Source of the DNA: Pseudomonadota bacterium
GTDB lineage: Bacteria > Pseudomonadota > Gammaproteobacteria > Steroidobacterales > Steroidobacteraceae
Assembly: GCA_021820785.1 (NCBI GenBank)
Contig: JAKADE010000076.1
Span: 1-9,746, forward strand
Direction of reading: 5' to 3'
DNA length: 9,746 bases
Numbering within the stretch: the stretch's first letter is position 1; every line of letters begins with the position of its first letter. This document shows positions 6,056-9,746 of the stretch, piece after piece. The translations under genes were made by a program, and so were the position numbers. The notes under the pieces were generated by a model. The model was not told the origin of the DNA. It searched no databases and was given only the letters and a program-made list of their open reading frames with translations.

Positions 6056-7237
6056 TCACAGCGGAAAAGGCATGACCATGCCGGAGTCCCCCGGCGTGAG
6101 GTTCACGGCCACGACGGTGGCCCTGGGAAAGAAGTTGAATTCCGTGGCGCTCGCCCAGGTGTACGCACCCATGGCCCGTCCCACGATCAGGTCGCCCGCC
6201 TCGAGCTTCGGCAGCATCAGGTTCTCGGCGATGACGTCGATGCTGTCGCAGGTGGGACCGGCGAGCACCGAGGGCAGGCGCTCCTCGGAATCCTTCAGCG
6301 GCTCCACCGGATAGCGCGCATGATCGAACAGCTGCCCGCTATACGAGCCATACAGCCCGTCATCGAGGTAATACCACCAGTGCCCCTCGCGGCGGGCGCG
6401 GCCCATGACCGAGGCGACACCGATCGCGGCCGGACCGACGATGAAACGCCCGGGCTCGGCGATCACCCGCACGCGCTTCGGCAGCGCCTCGAGTGCGCTG
6501 CGCAGCGGCTCGCAGAAGCGCTCGATGTCCTGCACCGGCTGGGTGTAGTCGATCGGGAAGCCCCCGCCGATGTCGAGCGTGTCGAGCACGCCGAGCTTGC
6601 GCCGCCGGCCCGCGGCCATCAGCTGCGCACAGGCGTCGAGCGCCTCGACATGCTTGGCCGAATCCCCGGCCTGCGAGCCGACGTGAAAGCTCAGGCCGCG
6701 CACCGTGATGCCGAGCTCCGCGGCGAGCCGCGCCAGCTCCAGCACGTCCTCCGGATCGCAGCCGAACTTGCGCGACAGATCGCAGACCGCCCCGGGGCTC
6801 CGGAACGAGACGCGCAGCAGCAGCTCGGCGCGATCGGCGAAGCGCTCGAACTTGCGCACCTCGTCGGGGTTGTCGGCCACGAAGGTGCGCACACCGAACT
6901 CGAGCGCGTTGCGGATGTCCTCGGGGCGTTTGATCGGGTGCGTGTGAATGCAACGCGCCGGATCGACGCCGAGCCGGCGGACCAGGTGCACCTCCCCGGT
7001 GGTTGCCAAATCGAGGAATCCGCCCTCGGCGAGCACGGTCTGCACGACCGCCGCGTGCGGCATGGGCTTCAGCGCGTAGTGCAGATCGACCCGCCCGAGC
7101 GCTGCGCGCAGCTTGCGGTACTGCACGCGTACGCGCTCACAGTCGAGGATGAGCAGCGGGGAGCCGAACTGGCGCACCAGCCGGCGGATCTCCGCAGGCT
7201 GGAACGGATCGACGAAACGATTGCGACGGGCACTCAT
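6056..7237 (-). CDS. Type III PLP-dependent ornithine/lysine decarboxylase
   Basis: A 393-residue fold-type III (alanine-racemase-like barrel) decarboxylase of the eukaryotic-type ODC family, also found in Pseudomonas and Xanthomonas relatives, making putrescine from ornithine or cadaverine from lysine. Visible motifs are YALKPMPH (54-61) with PLP lysine Lys57, SFHVGSQ (183-189), LDIGGGFP (221-228), EPGR (261-264), GPTCDSIDVI (327-336) with Cys330 and Asp331 at the second-subunit active site, and GAYT near the C-terminus. Cys-Asp (not Cys-Glu) in GPTCDS favours ODC/LDC over diaminopimelate decarboxylase. The ATG at 7237 is chosen: GGAG lies 7 nt upstream and the codon overlaps the Sua5 stop as ATGA. 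An upstream in-frame ATG at 7303 would add only an Arg-rich, unconserved stretch. Ornithine versus lysine preference is not decidable by eye. Confidence 0.88.
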   Translation of the reverse strand: MSARRNRFVDPFQPAEIRRLVRQFGSPLLILDCERVRVQYRKLRAALGRVDLHYALKPMPHAAVVQTVLAEGGFLDLATTGEVHLVRRLGVDPARCIHTHPIKRPEDIRNALEFGVRTFVADNPDEVRKFERFADRAELLLRVSFRSPGAVCDLSRKFGCDPEDVLELARLAAELGITVRGLSFHVGSQAGDSAKHVEALDACAQLMAAGRRRKLGVLDTLDIGGGFPIDYTQPVQDIERFCEPLRSALEALPKRVRVIAEPGRFIVGPAAIGVASVMGRARREGHWWYYLDDGLYGSYSGQLFDHARYPVEPLKDSEERLPSVLAGPTCDSIDVIAENLMLPKLEAGDLIVGRAMGAYTWASATEFNFFPRATVVAVNLTPGDSGMVMPFPL

Positions 7238-8223
7238 GGGGTCTCTCCGGGCGCGGCGGCGCCGACGGCCGCACGGCGCAGTCGGTCGCGGATCGCCTCC
7301 CATTCATCGCCTTGCGGCACTTCCTGCACCAGAATGCGCTCGCAGCCGCTCTGGTCGAGCGCGCGCAGGTGCGCATACAAATCATGGCCGTAGCGTTCGG
7401 GCTGCGCGCCGGCATCGATCCAGGTCACCGCCGGCAGCGTCGCCTGCGGGGCGCGCCAGGCCAACACCGCCACACGCCGGCCGGCCTGCGCGAGCGCCGC
7501 GCTGCGCGCCTCGAGCGCCTCGGTCGGCAGCACCTCGAGCGGAGTGGCCGGGGCGTAATGCGCCGCCGTGCTGCCCGGCACGCGCGGCGAGGCCGCGTCG
7601 GCACCGATCTGCAGCGCTCCGAGCAGCGCGCGAATCTCCCCGGCGGTGATCCGCCCCGGGCGCAGCAGGCGCGCGCGCCCCTCCTGGAACGCCACGATGG
7701 TCGATTCCAGGCCGATCGGACAGTCCCCGCCGTCGAGCACCACGCTCACCGCCGCACCGAGCTCCTCGCGCACGTGTTCGGCCCGGGTCGGGGACAGCCG
7801 GCCGTAGCGGTTCGCGGACGGTGCGGCAATCCCGCCGCCGAAGGCGGCGAGCAGCTGCTGGGCGACGGGATGCGCAGGCACGCGCACCGCAACGGTGTCC
7901 TGACCTCCGGTCACGCTGTCATCGACGCCGGGTGCACGCGGCAGCACCAGCGTGAGCGGTCCGGGCCAGAACTGCTCGGCCAGCCGCTCGGCCGCTCGCG
8001 GCACGTGCCGCGCCCAGGCCGGCAGCTCCCGCACACTCTGCAGGTGCACGATCACGGGGTGGCTCGCGGGCCGACCCTTGACCGCGAAGATGCGCCGCAC
8101 CGCGGCGGGGTTGCGTGCATCGGCGCCGAGTCCGTACACCGTTTCCGTCGGAAAGGCGACCAGCTCCCCGGCGCGCAGTGCGCCGAGGGCGGCCGCGAGA
8201 TCCGCCGATGCGATGGGCCCCAT
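7234..8223 (-). CDS. sua5: L-threonylcarbamoyladenylate synthase, Sua5 type
   Basis: A 329-residue two-domain Sua5 protein. It makes threonylcarbamoyl-AMP from threonine, bicarbonate and ATP, the first step of t6A37 tRNA modification in the cytosol. The N-terminal YrdC/TsaC-like domain (about 1-200) shows PTETVYGLG (25-33), KGRP with Lys49 and Arg51, PSANRYG (135-141) with Ser136 and Asn138, and GLEST (171-175). The linker SPRVPGSTAAHYAPATP (212-228), which closes over the active site, is the hallmark separating full-length Sua5 from short TsaC. A small C-terminal Sua5 domain follows to 329. The start at 8223 has GGAG 7 nt upstream and lies 21 nt after the stop of the PDZ protein gene. Its stop overlaps the decarboxylase start by 4 nt. 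Many Gammaproteobacteria use short TsaC; whether this genome has both cannot be seen. Confidence 0.93.
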   Translation of the reverse strand: MGPIASADLAAALGALRAGELVAFPTETVYGLGADARNPAAVRRIFAVKGRPASHPVIVHLQSVRELPAWARHVPRAAERLAEQFWPGPLTLVLPRAPGVDDSVTGGQDTVAVRVPAHPVAQQLLAAFGGGIAAPSANRYGRLSPTRAEHVREELGAAVSVVLDGGDCPIGLESTIVAFQEGRARLLRPGRITAGEIRALLGALQIGADAASPRVPGSTAAHYAPATPLEVLPTEALEARSAALAQAGRRVAVLAWRAPQATLPAVTWIDAGAQPERYGHDLYAHLRALDQSGCERILVQEVPQGDEWEAIRDRLRRAAVGAAAPGETP

Positions 8224-8244
8224 CCGAGCGCTCCGCGCCTGCGC

Positions 8245-9746
8245 TCAGTGCAGCGCGCGCCGCACCCAGCCGTGCGCGGTGCGCAGCAGCTCGTAGGCGG
8301 GCCAGTAGTGGTTGTCGAGCGTCAGCGTGATGACCTGCGGCGCATTGTTCCAGCCCAGGGCGGTGATGCGCACCGAGGCATGATCCGGGCGGTGGGTCAC
8401 GGCGTTCAGGAACGCATCGAGATCCGGCGTCGGCTTGCCATCGACCGCGACGATGCGCAGGCCTGCGTACAAGCCGTAGCGCGAGGCCGGAGAGCCGTAC
8501 TCGAAGTTATCGACGTACACCCCGTAGGGGGGCACGCCCCGCTGCGCCAGCATGGAGTGGAACGGCCGCTGCAGGGTCGCACCGGCCCACTGCACGACGC
8601 GCCGCAGCCGCGTCCCGGAGAGCACCACGGTCGGCACCGTGATCGTCAATGCCTGCCGGCCCCGCCACACGGTCAGCTGCACGCTGCCGTGACCTGCGGT
8701 GGCCCGTTCGACCTGCTCGAAACGCGTCACGACGTGCCCATTGATGGCGAGCAGCAGATCGCCGGGCTCGAGCAGCCGGGAGGCCGGCGAGCCCCCGGTG
8801 GTGCGCACGACCGTGAGCACGACGCGCCGCGTGGCGCTCTGGGCGGCGAGTTTTGCCGTCCAGAACGGGGTCAGGCCGATCAGGCGCGCGCTCGAAAGCG
8901 GCGTGGGTGCGAGCTCCACGTCGAGTGAGTGCAGCGGCTTGCCGCTGCGCATGCGCGCGAGCATGTCGCGCACCGGTGCGATCGGCACGCCCTGCAGGTC
9001 CTGGCCGACGCCGTTCGAGGTATCGAACGCGAAACTCGACCACAGCCCGAGCACGTCGCCGCGCCGGTCGGTGAGCACCCCGTCGAAGCTCTTCGGCGGG
9101 TTGACCAGCTGAATGCTCTCGATGTTGGTGTCGCGAAAGCGCATCGTGCGCGACAGCGGCAGCTCGAGCGGCTCGATGCTCGAGATCTCGGTGCGGCGGA
9201 AATGCAGATCGTTGTCATCGCCGATGCCGACGACGTTGATCGGCTCCCCCGCGGCGAGCCGCTCGGGGCGCAGGTGCGCCGAGCGCACCGGCGTCGAGCC
9301 GATGAGGCGCGGGTCGTACGCGACCACCGCGAGGTTGTGGATGGGACTGACGTACACCACCCGGCCCGGCACCTGCACCGTGCCGCCAAAGGTGATCGTG
9401 ACGTCCCCGAGGGAGACCGGCACGGTGTTGCGGTCGACCACCACCCAGCCGCGCTTGGCATCCACCACGAGCCCGGTGCCGTGGTAATAGTGCTCGGTCA
9501 CCCCGGAGACCGAATACGGCATGCTGAAGGTCACCGACACCAGCGAGTGCGCGAGCCGGGTCAGCAGCGGATCGTGGTAGACCGGAAAGCGCGTCGCGCT
9601 CACCGGATGCGGTGGCGGCGGCGGTCCCGGCGGCAGCGGCGTGCACGGCCAGATGCCGAGCGTGTCGTTGCGCACGCAGTACTCGGCCGGGAACCAGCGC
9701 CGGTCCATGCGGAAGTAGGCGAGCTGCGTGCTGTTCGGATCACTGG
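8245..9746 (-). CDS. Degenerate trypsin-like (HtrA/S1C-type) protein with two PDZ domains, 5' partial
   Basis: The frame stays open to the window edge, so the N-terminus is missing; residue numbers count from the Met at 9708. A proline-rich linker (24-34) leads into a trypsin-like fold (about 48-260) and two PDZ domains (about 270-365 and 375-465; GSPASRLLEPGDLLLAINGH and GSPASRYGLYAGLRIVAVDG). In the trypsin-like part DAKRGWVVVDRNTV (83-96) aligns with the DAKRGYILTNRHVV type of active HtrA/Nma111 domains, which puts Asn94 at the catalytic His. SPIHNLAVV has Asn125 at the catalytic Asp. GNSGG is replaced by SFDGVLTDRRGDVLGLW (207-223). This half should therefore be inactive, like the second repeat of the eukaryotic tandem protease Nma111. 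An active protease half may lie upstream outside the window. The likely role is a periplasmic quality-control or scaffold protein. It heads the - strand unit as far as seen. Confidence 0.75.
   Translation of the reverse strand, partial: SDPNSTQLAYFRMDRRWFPAEYCVRNDTLGIWPCTPLPPGPPPPPHPVSATRFPVYHDPLLTRLAHSLVSVTFSMPYSVSGVTEHYYHGTGLVVDAKRGWVVVDRNTVPVSLGDVTITFGGTVQVPGRVVYVSPIHNLAVVAYDPRLIGSTPVRSAHLRPERLAAGEPINVVGIGDDNDLHFRRTEISSIEPLELPLSRTMRFRDTNIESIQLVNPPKSFDGVLTDRRGDVLGLWSSFAFDTSNGVGQDLQGVPIAPVRDMLARMRSGKPLHSLDVELAPTPLSSARLIGLTPFWTAKLAAQSATRRVVLTVVRTTGGSPASRLLEPGDLLLAINGHVVTRFEQVERATAGHGSVQLTVWRGRQALTITVPTVVLSGTRLRRVVQWAGATLQRPFHSMLAQRGVPPYGVYVDNFEYGSPASRYGLYAGLRIVAVDGKPTPDLDAFLNAVTHRPDHASVRITALGWNNAPQVITLTLDNHYWPAYELLRTAHGWVRRALH

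Noticed and set aside
6320..7393. 357-codon open frame on the + strand
   Set aside because: Antisense to the decarboxylase, which carries all PLP motifs; no family resemblance in this frame.
7312..8928. 538-codon open frame on the + strand
   Set aside because: It lies antisense across Sua5 and the PDZ protein, has no recognisable domain and is dominated by Arg/His/Gln/Gly composition, typical of a shadow frame in GC-rich coding DNA.
1..9746. Mobile elements, CRISPR arrays, tRNA or toxin-antitoxin genes
   Set aside because: I looked on both strands and saw no transposase or integrase motifs, no regularly spaced direct repeats and no tRNA-like cloverleaf; nearly all sequence is accounted for by housekeeping-type genes.

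Overview
This is a GC-rich chromosomal window that looks like ordinary core genome from a motile, aerobic gammaproteobacterium, probably Xanthomonadales/Nevskiales/Steroidobacterales-like. The evidence is a MotB C-terminus, a signal-peptide beta-barrel porin ending in Phe, a DUF3014 membrane protein, a long Sua5 and a membrane acyl-CoA desaturase. Lineage is an inference from family recognition only. I see no mobile elements, CRISPR arrays, tRNAs or rRNAs.

Left part, + strand (1-3532): the tail of motB (1-156) is followed by a regulatory stretch with a sigma-54 type -24/-12 promoter (320-337) and an NtrC-type dyad about 95 bp upstream of the predicted transcription start. Together they suggest that the following porin gene (382-1479) responds to nitrogen supply. 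A strong hairpin (1484-1522) closes the porin unit. Then come a delta-9 type fatty acid desaturase (1605-2774) and a YebC/TACO1-family protein (2810-3532), which resembles the Bacteroidetes-type variant more than the usual proteobacterial YebC.

Middle (3533-4983): a peptide deformylase on the - strand converges on yebC and diverges from a DUF3014 membrane-anchored protein (4119-4970). The two Shine-Dalgarno sequences of the divergent pair lie back to back in a gap of about 25 bp, so promoters must lie inside one another's 5' coding ends. The odd palindrome TGTACAGTACA sits there too.

Right part, - strand, read right to left (9746-4984): a tightly packed five-gene unit. It starts with a protein (5' end outside the window) made of a degenerate trypsin-like domain plus two PDZ domains. 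This resembles the inactive second half of Nma111-type tandem HtrA proteases. After it come Sua5 (tRNA t6A synthesis), a type III PLP ornithine/lysine decarboxylase (polyamine synthesis), a YihX-like HAD phosphatase and a HIT-family protein. Junctions in this unit are short or overlapping (ATGA at Sua5/decarboxylase, TTGA at HAD/HIT), which suggests translational coupling.

The observations most worth following up are the sigma-54/NtrC control region of the porin, the pseudo-protease with PDZ domains, the YebC variant and the nested divergent start region of deformylase/DUF3014. I found no clearly novel multi-gene system.
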